Positions 43,138 to 51,393 of a stretch of DNA of 64,000 nucleotides are shown here, in pieces. The stretch covers positions 2,770,501 through 2,834,500 of the forward strand of contig NZ_CP094532.1 in NCBI RefSeq assembly GCF_022811685.1, written 5' to 3'. The stretch's first letter is position 1; every line of letters begins with the position of its first letter. Below the pieces are notes generated by a model. It made no database searches. It saw nothing but the letters and a program-made list of their open reading frames with translations, and had not been told where the DNA came from. Position numbers and translations under genes: made by a program. The DNA comes from Chryseobacterium suipulveris. GTDB lineage: Bacteria; Bacteroidota; Bacteroidia; Flavobacteriales; Weeksellaceae.

Positions 43138-43145
43138 TATATTTG
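43138..43145 (+). promoter_or_regulatory. -7 box of the DUF6364-PIN operon
   Basis: TATATTTG, exact TAnnTTTG, 22 bases before the GTG start at 43167. Confidence 0.55.
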
Positions 43146-43166
43146 TTCGTATAAAATATAAAATAG

Positions 43167-43421
43167 GTGGATGCGAAACTGACTTTAAAGCTAAAAGAAT
43201 CTGTGATCGAGCGCGCTAAGAGATATGCTTCCGACAGGAAAACGAGTTTGTCACGACTGATTGAGAATTACTTGGACTCGTTGACAAGTGACTCGACTCC
43301 GGATTTCGAAATTTCCCCCTTTGTGAAAAGTATCGCGACTGGAAAAAGTGTTCCGCTTGATGTGGAAAAAAAGAACAATAATGACGACTACATTCAGTAT
43401 CAGGATCAAAAACACCGATAA
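43167..43421 (+). CDS. DUF6364 antitoxin (ribbon-helix-helix)
   Basis: An 84-aa protein from a GTG start. KLTLKLKESVIERAKRYASDRKTSLSRLIENYLDSL is a short strand plus two helices, the RHH DNA-binding fold; the C-terminal half should wrap the toxin. The stop overlaps the PIN start by one base (TAATG). It would neutralise the PIN RNase and repress the operon through the palindrome upstream. Confidence 0.85.
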   Translation: MDAKLTLKLKESVIERAKRYASDRKTSLSRLIENYLDSLTSDSTPDFEISPFVKSIATGKSVPLDVEKKNNNDDYIQYQDQKHR

Positions 43422-43834
43422 TGCAAAAGCTATTTTTAGACACCAACATCGTGGTAGATTTTCTCGGTGAACGCGAAGAAGTTTATCGATCTGCAGCCAG
43501 AGTGATGACTTTGGCGGATCAAAAGAAAATCAAAATCTTCACCACCTCCAATACGATTTCCACGAGTTATTATTTGCTGTCGAAATATGAAAGTCCGAAA
43601 GCTGCGCTGGAAAAAATCAGAAAATTCAAGGTGCTTTGCTCGGTTTCTGCAATGAGCGACGAAGTGATTGATAAGGCGATTGCCTCCGATTTCAAAGATG
43701 TTGAAGATGCGATCCAGTATTTTAGCGCAATTGCAACCCATTGCGACCTGATTATCACGAGGAACGGCAAGGATTTCAAAAACGCGTTGATTCCCGTGAT
43801 GAATGCCGAAAGTTTTCTGCAAACTTTGAAATAG
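43421..43834 (+). CDS. PIN-domain RNase toxin (VapC family)
   Basis: A 137-aa PIN protein with the acidic set Asp in FLDTNIVVDFL, Glu/Asp in DFKDVEDAIQY and Asp in DLIITRNGKDF. PIN toxins cleave tRNA or rRNA. One-base overlap with the antitoxin gene and intact catalytic residues indicate a complete, probably active module, unlike the other two toxin genes in the window. Confidence 0.88.
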   Translation: MQKLFLDTNIVVDFLGEREEVYRSAARVMTLADQKKIKIFTTSNTISTSYYLLSKYESPKAALEKIRKFKVLCSVSAMSDEVIDKAIASDFKDVEDAIQYFSAIATHCDLIITRNGKDFKNALIPVMNAESFLQTLK

Positions 43835-43874
43835 TTTTGCTCCTAAACCGTTCTATCCAGACTTATTTTCTACG

Positions 43875-44093
43875 TCAGATTCTTCCCGTCGTATCGGTGA
43901 TCTGCTTTTCTTTGTATTGAGAATCAGATACTTTCCCGAAATTATATTTTATTCCAACAGAAAAAGTTGGCATATTTCCGTAAAATGTTCCTTTCGTTAC
44001 AATTTTGGCTTTAGCGGATAAACTTTGTTTTCTTAAAACTGTGAATGATTTAAATAAACCTTTGCGATGAATATTCACAAAATTTGTTGCCAC
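43875..44093 (-). pseudogene. Remnant of an outer membrane beta-barrel receptor C-terminus
   Basis: The minus-strand frame ends GNMPTFSVGIKYNFGK and a short polar tail, the typical last strand of Bacteroidetes outer-membrane beta-barrel family proteins (compare the intact protein at 54620-56767). Only about 45 recognisable residues remain (roughly 43875-44020); upstream sequence is unrelated and repeat-like. No start, plug or signal peptide is present. Confidence 0.6.
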
Positions 44094-44218
44094 GAATGCA
44101 CGAATATTTCTTTTAAGAACCGCATTAATTTCGACCTCGGAGATTTTTGTGTAAAGAGAATTTCACCATTTTCTTATCTCACAGATTTCGCGGATTTTTT
44201 AATTAATGTTTGTTGCCT

Positions 44219-44260
44219 CGAAATCGAAGATTCGATGGAGTCAATGCACGAATGATTCTT
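44219..44260. repeat. Dispersed ~42-bp repeat, copy A
   Basis: CGAAATCGAAGATTC, a four-base variable part, then GAGTCAATGCACGAATGAT. The same string recurs at 49715-49757 with few differences. A partial echo (CGAATGCACGAATATTTCTTT) is at 44094-44115. All lie in intergenic DNA. Confidence 0.6.
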
Positions 44261-44351
44261 TTACATTTGGCTTAAAAATTTGATTTCAAAAAACTAAAGT
44301 TTCCTCCGTCTTCCAACTTCATTCTTCCCTCCTTCATTCCAACTTTTTCAT

Positions 44352-44359
44352 TATCTTTG
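44352..44359 (+). promoter_or_regulatory. -7 box of the nusB operon
   Basis: TATCTTTG, exact TAnnTTTG, 22 bases before the nusB ATG. Confidence 0.55.
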
Positions 44360-44381
44360 CCCGCATAAAAAGTTCTTTGAA

Positions 44382-45287
44382 ATGTTAGGAAGAAGACAAA
44401 TTCGTGAAAAAGTGGTGGGATCACTTTATTCTTACCACCAAAACCCCATCAAATACGATGTTCTCGAGAAAAATATGTTTACCGAAATCGAGAAAATCTA
44501 CAACCTCTACATTTACCAGCTTAATTTTTTGGTTGCCCTGAAACATTTGGCGGAAAAGCAGATTGAAATCGGCAAGAACAAATACATCAAAACCGAGGAC
44601 GAAATCAATCCCAACCAAAAATTCATCAACAACCAGATCCTGAAAAAAATTGAGGAAAACGACGAACGGCTTTCCTTTACCTCGAAACACCAGGAACTGA
44701 AATGGGAACTCCACGACGACTTGCTTGTAAAGACTTTCCAAAGGATGAAGGCAGGAAAAAGATACCAGGACTTTATGCAGGAAGAAGGGTATTCTTTCGA
44801 GGAAGACCAAAAATTTATCGGGAAACTTTTCCTTCGATATATTGCTGAAAACGAGGATTTTCACGAGCATCTTGAGGAAAAGGAAATGAGTTGGGGCGAC
44901 GATTTCCATATCTCGAACTCGATGATCCAAAAAACCATCGGATTTTTCAGGGAAAACGAACCGAGCCACACTTTGATCAAGATGATTAAAGATGACGAGG
45001 ACCGCGAATTTGCATCAAAACTTTTGAAACAATCCCTCAATCATTGGGAAGAAAGCGAAGAGAAAGTGAAAGTACGCCTCGAAAACTGGGACTTGGAAAG
45101 GATTTCACTCATCGACAAAATCATCCTGATCGCTGCAATTACCGAACTCGACTATTTCCCACTGACTCCAGGAAGAGTGATTATCAACGAATATATCGAG
45201 ATTTCTAAAGTTTTCTCGACGGATCGTTCCAACATTTTCATTAATGGAATTTTAGACAAATACACTAAAGAAATAAATCGTAACTAA
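44382..45287 (+). CDS. nusB: Transcription antitermination factor NusB, long Bacteroidetes form
   Basis: A 301-aa protein, about twice the length of E. coli NusB. It starts LGRRQIREKVVGSLYSY, the NusB helix 1 pattern, and the C-terminal third (LIDKIILIAAITELDYFPL, VIINEYIEISKVFSTDRSN, FINGILDKY) is the classical NusB core. The extra middle part is charged and helical. NusB with NusE binds boxA in rRNA leaders. It is followed two bases later by the DUF1573 gene. Confidence 0.92.
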   Translation: MLGRRQIREKVVGSLYSYHQNPIKYDVLEKNMFTEIEKIYNLYIYQLNFLVALKHLAEKQIEIGKNKYIKTEDEINPNQKFINNQILKKIEENDERLSFTSKHQELKWELHDDLLVKTFQRMKAGKRYQDFMQEEGYSFEEDQKFIGKLFLRYIAENEDFHEHLEEKEMSWGDDFHISNSMIQKTIGFFRENEPSHTLIKMIKDDEDREFASKLLKQSLNHWEESEEKVKVRLENWDLERISLIDKIILIAAITELDYFPLTPGRVIINEYIEISKVFSTDRSNIFINGILDKYTKEINRN

Positions 45288-45289
45288 AT

Positions 45290-45769
45290 ATGAAAAATTT
45301 AATTAAAGTATTACCACTCGCTGCAGCAATGACTTTGATGAGCTGCAAAAAAGACCAGAAAGCAGACCAACTAATCACCGAGGAAGAAACTGCAATTGTG
45401 GCACCAACACCGCCAACTCAGGAAGAAATGGTAACCGAAGCGCAGTCGAAACCATTGACGACTTTGGCACTTTCTGAATCAAATTTTGAGTTCGGAAAGG
45501 TGAAGAAAGGCGAACATGTTGAACATGTTTACGAAGTAACCAACACGGGAAAAAACCCCCTGATCATTTCGCAGGTAAAACCTGGATGTGGCTGTACTGC
45601 GCCTGACTACACAAAAGACCCGATCCTTCCTGGACAAAAAGGACAGATTACGCTGAAGTTTGATTCCACCAACTTCGATGGATTGGTCAACAAACAGGCG
45701 GAAGTTTACGCTAATGTAGAAACAGCTCCTGTCGTGATTTCTTTCACTGCAGACGTTCAACCTAAATAA
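45290..45769 (+). CDS. DUF1573 lipoprotein
   Basis: A 159-aa lipoprotein: signal VLPLAAAMTLMSCKK with lipobox Cys, a Pro/Thr/Glu linker (residues 25-55), then a DUF1573 immunoglobulin-like domain (FEFGKVKKGEHVEHVYEVTN, VKPGCGCTAPDY). The Cys-Gly-Cys pair is a family hallmark. In Bacteroidetes it commonly sits between nusB and yajC, as here. Function unknown; probably cell-surface or periplasmic. Confidence 0.88.
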   Translation: MKNLIKVLPLAAAMTLMSCKKDQKADQLITEEETAIVAPTPPTQEEMVTEAQSKPLTTLALSESNFEFGKVKKGEHVEHVYEVTNTGKNPLIISQVKPGCGCTAPDYTKDPILPGQKGQITLKFDSTNFDGLVNKQAEVYANVETAPVVISFTADVQPK

Positions 45770-45772
45770 TGC

Positions 45773-45822
45773 AAAAATGAAATTTTTTACCGCGTCCCTA
45801 AAGGGTGAAGAATTTCATTTTT
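45773..45822. terminator. Hairpin between the DUF1573 gene and yajC, related to the MITE interior
   Basis: Arms AAAAATGAAATT (45773) and AATTTCATTTTT (45811) are perfectly complementary, and the 3' arm ends in a T-run, so it could terminate or attenuate. The loop CCGCGTCCCTAAAGGG is nearly identical to the inner hairpin of the two MITE copies (CCCCGTCCCTAAAGGG). Confidence 0.6.
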
Positions 45823-45866
45823 GATTAACAGCATTTAATCAAATAGTTAATTTTAAACAAAAAAGA

Positions 45867-46193
45867 ATGATTACCATATTTTTACAGGCATCTCAACCGG
45901 ACTCGATGATGCCGACGCTTCTGATGATGGGCGCAATGTTCGTGGGATTTTATTTCCTGATGATCCGTCCGCAGATGAGAAAACAGAAACAGGAAAAAAA
46001 CTTCCAAGATAATCTGAAAGTTGGAAGCAGAGTTGTAACGACTTCGGGACTTCACGGAAGAATCGCTCAAATCCAAGACGACGGAGTGGTGATCGAAACC
46101 CTTTCCGGAAAACTGAAATTTGAGAAAGCAGCAATTTCGAGAGAATTTACACAGCAAAGATTCCCAGATTCTGCAACAGACGAAAAGAAATAA
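45867..46193 (+). CDS. yajC: Preprotein translocase subunit YajC
   Basis: A 108-aa protein with one N-terminal membrane helix (MPTLLMMGAMFVGFYFLMI), the signature RPQMRKQKQEKNFQDNLKVG, and VVTTSGLHGRIAQI. It associates with SecDF. The usual order nusB, DUF1573, yajC of flavobacteria is preserved. A terminator follows. Confidence 0.94.
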   Translation: MITIFLQASQPDSMMPTLLMMGAMFVGFYFLMIRPQMRKQKQEKNFQDNLKVGSRVVTTSGLHGRIAQIQDDGVVIETLSGKLKFEKAAISREFTQQRFPDSATDEKK

Positions 46194-46211
46194 TTCAAAC
46201 TGAATAATACG

Positions 46212-46241
46212 AAAAAGCAACCTGATCGAGGTTGCTTTTTT
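46212..46241. terminator. Terminator after yajC
   Basis: Stem AAAAAGCAACC / GGTTGCTTTTTT with loop TGATCGA. It works in both directions between convergent transcripts. Confidence 0.88.
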
Positions 46242-46327
46242 GTGAAGAAGAGTCATAAAACTCCCAAATAAAATTTGTTTGACCGAGAGAAAGGAGTCAA
46301 TCTTTTGTGACTTTGTGGTTTTAGATT

Positions 46328-48016
46328 TTACGAAAAAATCAGAATCAGCAAACTCGCGACAAATATCCTGAAAATCGTCACCAGCGGATACACCTGCGCA
46401 TAACTTTGAATCGGAATATCAGAATCCAGATAATTGGTACTGAACGAAAGTGCGGCGGGATCGGTATAGCTTCCGCTCATAATTCCAGCGAGTTGCAGGA
46501 AATTGATCTTCATAAAAAACCTTCCGATAATCACCATAATAATTAATGGAATAAAGGTGATCGCCGAACCAAAAAGCAACCAGTTCCAGCCGTTGTACTT
46601 CACGAAATTTTCATAGAATCCGTCTCCCGCGTGAATTCCGACCGCGGCAAAAAACAGACAGATCCCAAAATCCTTCATAAAATAAATCGCACCATTGTTG
46701 ATATAGGAATGGATGAACGAAATTCCGCCATATCTCGAAATAAGAAGTGCAACAATCAGCGGTCCTGCTGCGAAACCGAGCTTGATCGGAACAGGAAGAC
46801 TTGGAATCACAATCGGAATCGAACCCAAAATCACACCCAAAAGAAGACCACCAAAAAGGGAGAGAAAATCGGGCTCCAACAGTTTTTTTTCAGAGTTTCC
46901 GATGATTTTTTCGACTTCGGCAATGGCTTCGTCGGAACCGATGACCCGCAATTTATCGCCGTAGAAAAGTTCGAGAGACGGTCTCGGCAAAATTTCGCGA
47001 CCTGCACGGAAAACTCTCGTCACCTTTAAATCGTAAGTATTGAACAAGTCGAGTTCAGCCAAGTTTTTATGGATCGCAGATTCTTTGGTCACGAAAATAT
47101 TTTTCTTCCGTACATCCGAATCCGATTCGATAAATTGGTCAGTTGAAGGACGACCCACTTTTGCGATGAATTCGGCCAGGTCTTTTTCAAGTCCGACCAG
47201 CATCAACACATCTCGTTCACGCAGTTCCATATCGAGTGTCGGCGATTTCACCGCTTCACTTCCGCTGTGTTTAAGTCGGGAAATCACTATTTCTTTTCCC
47301 AATTCTTTCGTCACCTGATGGATGGTTTTTCCAAAGAATTCAGGATTGGTCACCCTCATTTTTTTGTGGGTTAAAGGCAGTTCGCGGTTAATCTTCGACA
47401 TTCTGAACTTCTTCATTTCCTCATCGCTGTTGATTCGCAGAAGAAATTTTGTAAAGATGATCGTCCCAATAATTCCGAAAACACCGAGTGGATAAGTAAT
47501 GGCGTAACCGATGGTGGGATCGTTAAAAACCCTGTCTGGAAAAGAGTTTTTGATTTCCTCAATCGTATTTTTCGCTGCTCCCAATCCAGGAGTGTTGGTC
47601 ACGGAACCACTCATTATTCCGACCAGGTCTTCAATTTTTAGACCTGTAAGTTTGTACAGAACAATCGTGACCACGCCACCCAAAAGCACGGTGGAAACTG
47701 CAAGGATATTGAACTTTAATCCCTCATTTCGAAAAGATGAAAAAAACGACGGACCCACTTGAAGTCCGATTCCGTACACAAACAAAATCAAACCGAAATC
47801 TCTGATAAAATCGAGAATTCCTGGCTGAATTCGATAACCGAAATGTCCCAGAATCAATCCCGTAAACATTACCGCGGAAACTCCGAAAGTGATCTTCCCC
47901 AACTTGAGTCGCCCAAAAAATATTCCCGTACCAATTGCAAGCATAATGGCGACAATGGATTGCGTAACGGTCGGATTTTCAACAGGAAACAGCAGCGCTT
48001 TTAACCATTCGAACAT
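46328..48016 (-). CDS. AspT/YidE-family transporter with two TrkA-C domains
   Basis: A 562-aa protein with two five-to-six helix membrane blocks (residues 10-190 and 380-560), each with an inverted duplication-type motif (GIMSGSVTNTPGLGAA and GIMSGSYTDPAALSF), flanking two TrkA_C regulatory domains (about 205-370). This is the aspartate:alanine exchanger superfamily; substrates of the Bacteroidetes members are unknown. It is a single gene with a -7 box 18 bases upstream. Confidence 0.87.
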   Translation of the reverse strand: MFEWLKALLFPVENPTVTQSIVAIMLAIGTGIFFGRLKLGKITFGVSAVMFTGLILGHFGYRIQPGILDFIRDFGLILFVYGIGLQVGPSFFSSFRNEGLKFNILAVSTVLLGGVVTIVLYKLTGLKIEDLVGIMSGSVTNTPGLGAAKNTIEEIKNSFPDRVFNDPTIGYAITYPLGVFGIIGTIIFTKFLLRINSDEEMKKFRMSKINRELPLTHKKMRVTNPEFFGKTIHQVTKELGKEIVISRLKHSGSEAVKSPTLDMELRERDVLMLVGLEKDLAEFIAKVGRPSTDQFIESDSDVRKKNIFVTKESAIHKNLAELDLFNTYDLKVTRVFRAGREILPRPSLELFYGDKLRVIGSDEAIAEVEKIIGNSEKKLLEPDFLSLFGGLLLGVILGSIPIVIPSLPVPIKLGFAAGPLIVALLISRYGGISFIHSYINNGAIYFMKDFGICLFFAAVGIHAGDGFYENFVKYNGWNWLLFGSAITFIPLIIMVIIGRFFMKINFLQLAGIMSGSYTDPAALSFSTNYLDSDIPIQSYAQVYPLVTIFRIFVASLLILIFS

Positions 48017-48033
48017 AGCGAGAAATTTTTATG

Positions 48034-48041
48034 CAAAATTA
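48034..48041 (-). promoter_or_regulatory. -7 box of the AspT-like gene
   Basis: Minus-strand TAATTTTG, an exact match, 18 bases before the ATG. Confidence 0.5.
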
Positions 48042-48370
48042 CAGCTAAAAATAGTGATTAAAAATGAACTTAAGGTGAAGTTTGTCAGATTTAGACATTA
48101 GATTAAAAGGTAAGGTAAAGAGTTTTTGTCAATAAAAAAATTCTCTTTTATTAACGCAAAGTCTTCAAATCAAAAACAAAATATTAGAGAGCAAAGAATG
48201 ATTCGCAAGCGAATTTGATGAAGCGAAAGCTTCAAAACGAATTTATTCGTCGTCTTTGCTATCCTTAATCATAATGTAAGTCATTGAAATTCTTTGCGTT
48301 TCAAAAGAACTTTAAACACACAACATATCCCATTAAATTAGAAGGCAAGGTATTTTATCCAAAGGAATCA
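48042..48370. other. Noncoding stretch of about 330 bases with one palindromic element
   Basis: AT-rich and without a credible ORF. The visible structure is an imperfect inverted repeat at 48191-48259: outer arms GCAAAGA / TCTTTGC, inner arms GAAGC / GCTTC around GAAA, and ATTCGC / GCGAAT. It resembles the element at 49808-49880. Confidence 0.55.
48191..48259. repeat. Palindromic dispersed element, GCAAAG/CTTTGC type, copy 1
   Basis: A 69-bp near-palindrome that could fold as a long cruciform or RNA hairpin. Arms are conserved relative to 49808-49880, but the arms between differ. No T-run follows, so it is unlikely to be a simple terminator. Confidence 0.55.
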
Positions 48371-49636
48371 TTATCCTTTTCTAAGAAGCTGCAGTCCGAT
48401 TCCACAGTTCAGGCAATCCTTTCTTTGACAGAAATTTTTGTAGTGAAAAAGCAGTGCCTGACTTTCAAGGGCATTGTTGACTGGAAGTCCGAGTTTTTTC
48501 CAGCCATCGATGATGGTGTTTTTTTCGGGAGCGATATTTCGGTAGAAATCAAGGATTTCGTCGCTGATGTTTTCTTCGAAATTTTTGTGGTAAGTATATT
48601 TGATGGGCAACACTGCATTTAACAAAACAAGGTCAACGAAATCTTTAGTTAAAGTTTTTTCCCCCTCAACCGAAGAAATTTTACCAAAGTTGAAACGGTT
48701 GTTCCAGTAATCGCTTGCTTTCACCTCATCAAAAATCTTGTAGATTTCACCGATGTTTTTTGCGTAAACCAGTTTGGAGAAAAGGTTTTGATTTAAATGG
48801 TAAAGCGACGCCAACTGCGATAATCTTAGCGTTGGAAAGTTTGGTGGACGAAGTTTCGAAAACTTCGGCGGAATCCGAAAATCGGTTAACTGAAACTTGT
48901 TTTGAAGGAAGTCAAATTCCCGTTTCCAGATTTTCATCTGCTCGTCTTCGGGATTTTCGAGCCATCCGCAAATGCCGTAAAGCAGTGCTTCGAGCTGGGT
49001 TTGGTTCTGTCTTATTTTGTTGATGAGGGTAAAATCGATGCTTTCCGCAATCTGCCTAAAAATCTGCGCGTTAATCTTTAACCCAAAAGCATACGCCAAA
49101 TTCTGAAAGAGTACGGCTTCATAATTATTCTTGTTTTTGATCAAAGCTTCCTCGATTTCTATTGATTTTCCGTCGAGTTTGTTCAAAAGCGATTCATCAT
49201 AAAAAGCAAATGGAATTTTCTTTGGGTCAAAGATTTTTTCGCAGGGAATGAACTGGTTTTCGTCGAGAAGCGATTCGTATTTCCACAAGAGACTTTGGTC
49301 GATGTAATCTTTCAGTTCGAGGGTTGGAATATTTCTTTCGGTGAGTTCGGCGATCTCCACATCATGGTTAAACACTGCGTGGAGAATCATATTCTCAAAC
49401 TCTGGATTCCCCGAATGCTGGTGGAAAATCCAGTCCGAAGATTTCAAATGCAGCTCAATGTTACCCGCTAAAACTAAATCTTTCGTTTTGATTTTACTGA
49501 ATAGAAAATCGGGACCCGAATCGAAATTCCATTTTCCGAAATCGATGATTTCAAGTGGATTTCCTTCCACATCCTTAAAATCAAAACTGTTGAAAATTTT
49601 GAAATTCCAAAGATATTGAAGGAGTTTTTCGGTCAC
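48371..49636 (-). CDS. DUF2851 family protein
   Basis: A 421-aa protein that starts at GTG (49634-49636), since MTEKLLQYLWNFKIF is the conserved opening. GNIELHLKSSDWIFHQHS resembles a nuclease-like core (E..K and a downstream HxH), and a Cys pair occurs near the C-terminus (CQRKDCLNCGIGLQLL). DUF2851 is widespread in Bacteroidetes; function unknown. Confidence 0.87.
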   Translation of the reverse strand: MTEKLLQYLWNFKIFNSFDFKDVEGNPLEIIDFGKWNFDSGPDFLFSKIKTKDLVLAGNIELHLKSSDWIFHQHSGNPEFENMILHAVFNHDVEIAELTERNIPTLELKDYIDQSLLWKYESLLDENQFIPCEKIFDPKKIPFAFYDESLLNKLDGKSIEIEEALIKNKNNYEAVLFQNLAYAFGLKINAQIFRQIAESIDFTLINKIRQNQTQLEALLYGICGWLENPEDEQMKIWKREFDFLQNKFQLTDFRIPPKFSKLRPPNFPTLRLSQLASLYHLNQNLFSKLVYAKNIGEIYKIFDEVKASDYWNNRFNFGKISSVEGEKTLTKDFVDLVLLNAVLPIKYTYHKNFEENISDEILDFYRNIAPEKNTIIDGWKKLGLPVNNALESQALLFHYKNFCQRKDCLNCGIGLQLLRKG

Positions 49637-49714
49637 GAGTGAAAAATTAAGGAATTAAGGGATTAGGAAATTAAGAAATTAATTTGAATTTGGCCCTCTT
49701 TATTTTCAGGGCCA

Positions 49715-49757
49715 CGAAATCGAAGATTCACCGGAGTCAATACACGAATGATTTCTT
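49715..49757. repeat. Dispersed ~42-bp repeat, copy B
   Basis: CGAAATCGAAGATTC, variable ACCG, GAGTCAATACACGAATGAT. Pairs with 44219-44260. Confidence 0.6.
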
Positions 49758-49807
49758 TAAAAAAATGCAAACGCAAAGTTTTTCTTTTAATATGCAAATT
49801 TGAGGGC

Positions 49808-49880
49808 GGCAAAGATTGCGGATAAATCCGCTGATTAAGCGTACGCTTCATCAATTCGCTTTAGCGGATCAGTCTTTGCC
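49808..49880. repeat. Palindromic dispersed element, GCAAAG/CTTTGC type, copy 2
   Basis: Outer arms GGCAAAGA / TCTTTGCC, next GCGGAT / ATCCGC, and inner AAGCGTACGCTT, itself palindromic. Layout matches 48191-48259. Confidence 0.6.
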
Positions 49881-50022
49881 ATCTTAAAATAGGGAATGAT
49901 TTGAATAATTCTTTGCGGTTTTGCTCTGTTTATCGGTTAACATTGCGAGGAACGAAGCAATCTCCACAAATACACCAATGATTTCTTCATAAACATTCAA
50001 ACCAACCTCATCTCCTGATCCT

Positions 50023-51156
50023 TTAATTTTCAAAATTCTTAATCGTCTCCTCATACATTTTTTCGTACAGCGGGAGAATATTCTTTAAATCAAAACGCAT
50101 TGCCTGTTCTTTGGCGTTGTGTTTCATTTTTGCAAGGAGTTTTTCGTCCCTAAGAAGTTTGATGGTATAGTTGCTCATCGCCTCCACATTTCCGATTTCG
50201 GCAAGATAACCCGTTTCTCCCTGAATATTCACTTCAGGAATTCCGCCCGCGTTGGATGAAATTACGGGAGTGTTTGCAGCCATCGCTTCCAGTGCCGCCA
50301 AACCAAAACTTTCCTGTTCCGACGGAAGCAGGAAAACATCGGAAAGCTGCAGAATTCTGTACAAATCGTTCACTTTCCCCAACAAACGGATTTTCCCGAT
50401 CAGGTCTGGATTTTCTTCCATAAACTCGTTGATTTTTTCCATATCGGGACCTTCACCGATAATGATGAGCATGGATTTCACTTTCGCATGGACATTCTTG
50501 AAAATCTGCAAAACCTCCTCCACTCTCTTTACTGGACGAAGGTTCGAAACGTGTATCAGAATTTTTTCGTCAGCAGCGGCGAACTGCTTTCTTTGGCAAA
50601 TCATGTCCTCGTGAAACTCGGTATTGTCGATGAAATTGGTGATGACCTGAATATCTTTCCTGATGTTGAAGAATTTCAAGGTATCGGCTTTCAAGCTTTC
50701 GGAAACTGAAGTTACGGTATCGCTCTGGTTTATGGAAAACTCCACCGCGTGCTTATAACTCGGATGTTGACCAACCAAGGTAATGTCTGTTCCGTGAAGC
50801 GTCGTCACCAAAGGAATATCTTTTCCCTCTTCCTTCAGCATCTGCTTCGCTGTGAACGCCGCATATGCATACGGAATCGCGTAATGCGCGTGAAGCAGGT
50901 CAAGTTTGTACAGATTCACGACGCGGTAAATCATCGACGAAAGCGCAATATCATACGGTTGATACTGGAACAGCGGATAAGTCTGCACATTCACTTTATG
51001 GAAAAAAATATTGGGATTCGTGATGTCGAGACGTGCTGGAAGGTTGCTGGAGATGAAGTGCACCTCATAACCTTTGTTGGCGAGTGACATTCCCAGTTCT
51101 GTAGCGACGATTCCACTTCCGCCGTAGGTTGGGTAACAGAGTATTCCGATTTTCAT
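50023..51156 (-). CDS. bshA: N-acetyl-alpha-D-glucosaminyl L-malate synthase (bacillithiol pathway)
   Basis: A 377-aa GT4 glycosyltransferase. The N-terminal GILCYPTYGGSGIVATELG and HAHYAIPYA, then LHGTDITLVG and the C-terminal EX7E motif (PSEQESFGLAALEAMA) are BshA hallmarks. It joins UDP-GlcNAc and L-malate in the first step of bacillithiol, the low-molecular-weight thiol of Bacteroidetes and Firmicutes. The other bsh genes are not in the window. A 237-base gap upstream holds no gene. Confidence 0.93.
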   Translation of the reverse strand: MKIGILCYPTYGGSGIVATELGMSLANKGYEVHFISSNLPARLDITNPNIFFHKVNVQTYPLFQYQPYDIALSSMIYRVVNLYKLDLLHAHYAIPYAYAAFTAKQMLKEEGKDIPLVTTLHGTDITLVGQHPSYKHAVEFSINQSDTVTSVSESLKADTLKFFNIRKDIQVITNFIDNTEFHEDMICQRKQFAAADEKILIHVSNLRPVKRVEEVLQIFKNVHAKVKSMLIIIGEGPDMEKINEFMEENPDLIGKIRLLGKVNDLYRILQLSDVFLLPSEQESFGLAALEAMAANTPVISSNAGGIPEVNIQGETGYLAEIGNVEAMSNYTIKLLRDEKLLAKMKHNAKEQAMRFDLKNILPLYEKMYEETIKNFEN

Positions 51157-51393
51157 ATTTATTTCGAGTGAAACGATGCAATGCGTTTCTTTAATTTTTT
51201 ACGTTATAATTCTTTTAACCACAAAAGGAAAAGAAGATTTTTTCGTTCTTTAAAGATGTTATTCTTTATGCGGAGTTAGTTCGCAAAATACGAAAATCTC
51301 ACTTGAAGACTGCACACAGTTTTTTTCCTGTTTTACACCATATTTCAAGCATCATTCTTTTGCTCCTTTTGTGGTTAATTTCTTGTGGTTAAT

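Larger units (their letters stand above)
49637..50022. other. Noncoding stretch of 386 bases built largely of dispersed repeats
   Basis: No credible gene. It contains the ~42-bp repeat (49715-49757), a 73-bp palindromic element (49808-49880), and ATTGCGAGGAACGAAGCAAT (49942-49961), a short repeat I know from intergenic DNA of other flavobacteria. The clustering suggests an accumulation site for small repeats. Confidence 0.65.

Noticed and set aside
44094-44351. Possible small gene between the barrel remnant and nusB
   Set aside because: Short frames only, dominated by repeat-like sequence with no start supported by a -7 box except that of nusB.
49942-49961. ATTGCGAGGAACGAAGCAAT as a specific regulatory site
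   Set aside because: I know it as a common short intergenic repeat of flavobacteria, so no local function can be claimed.
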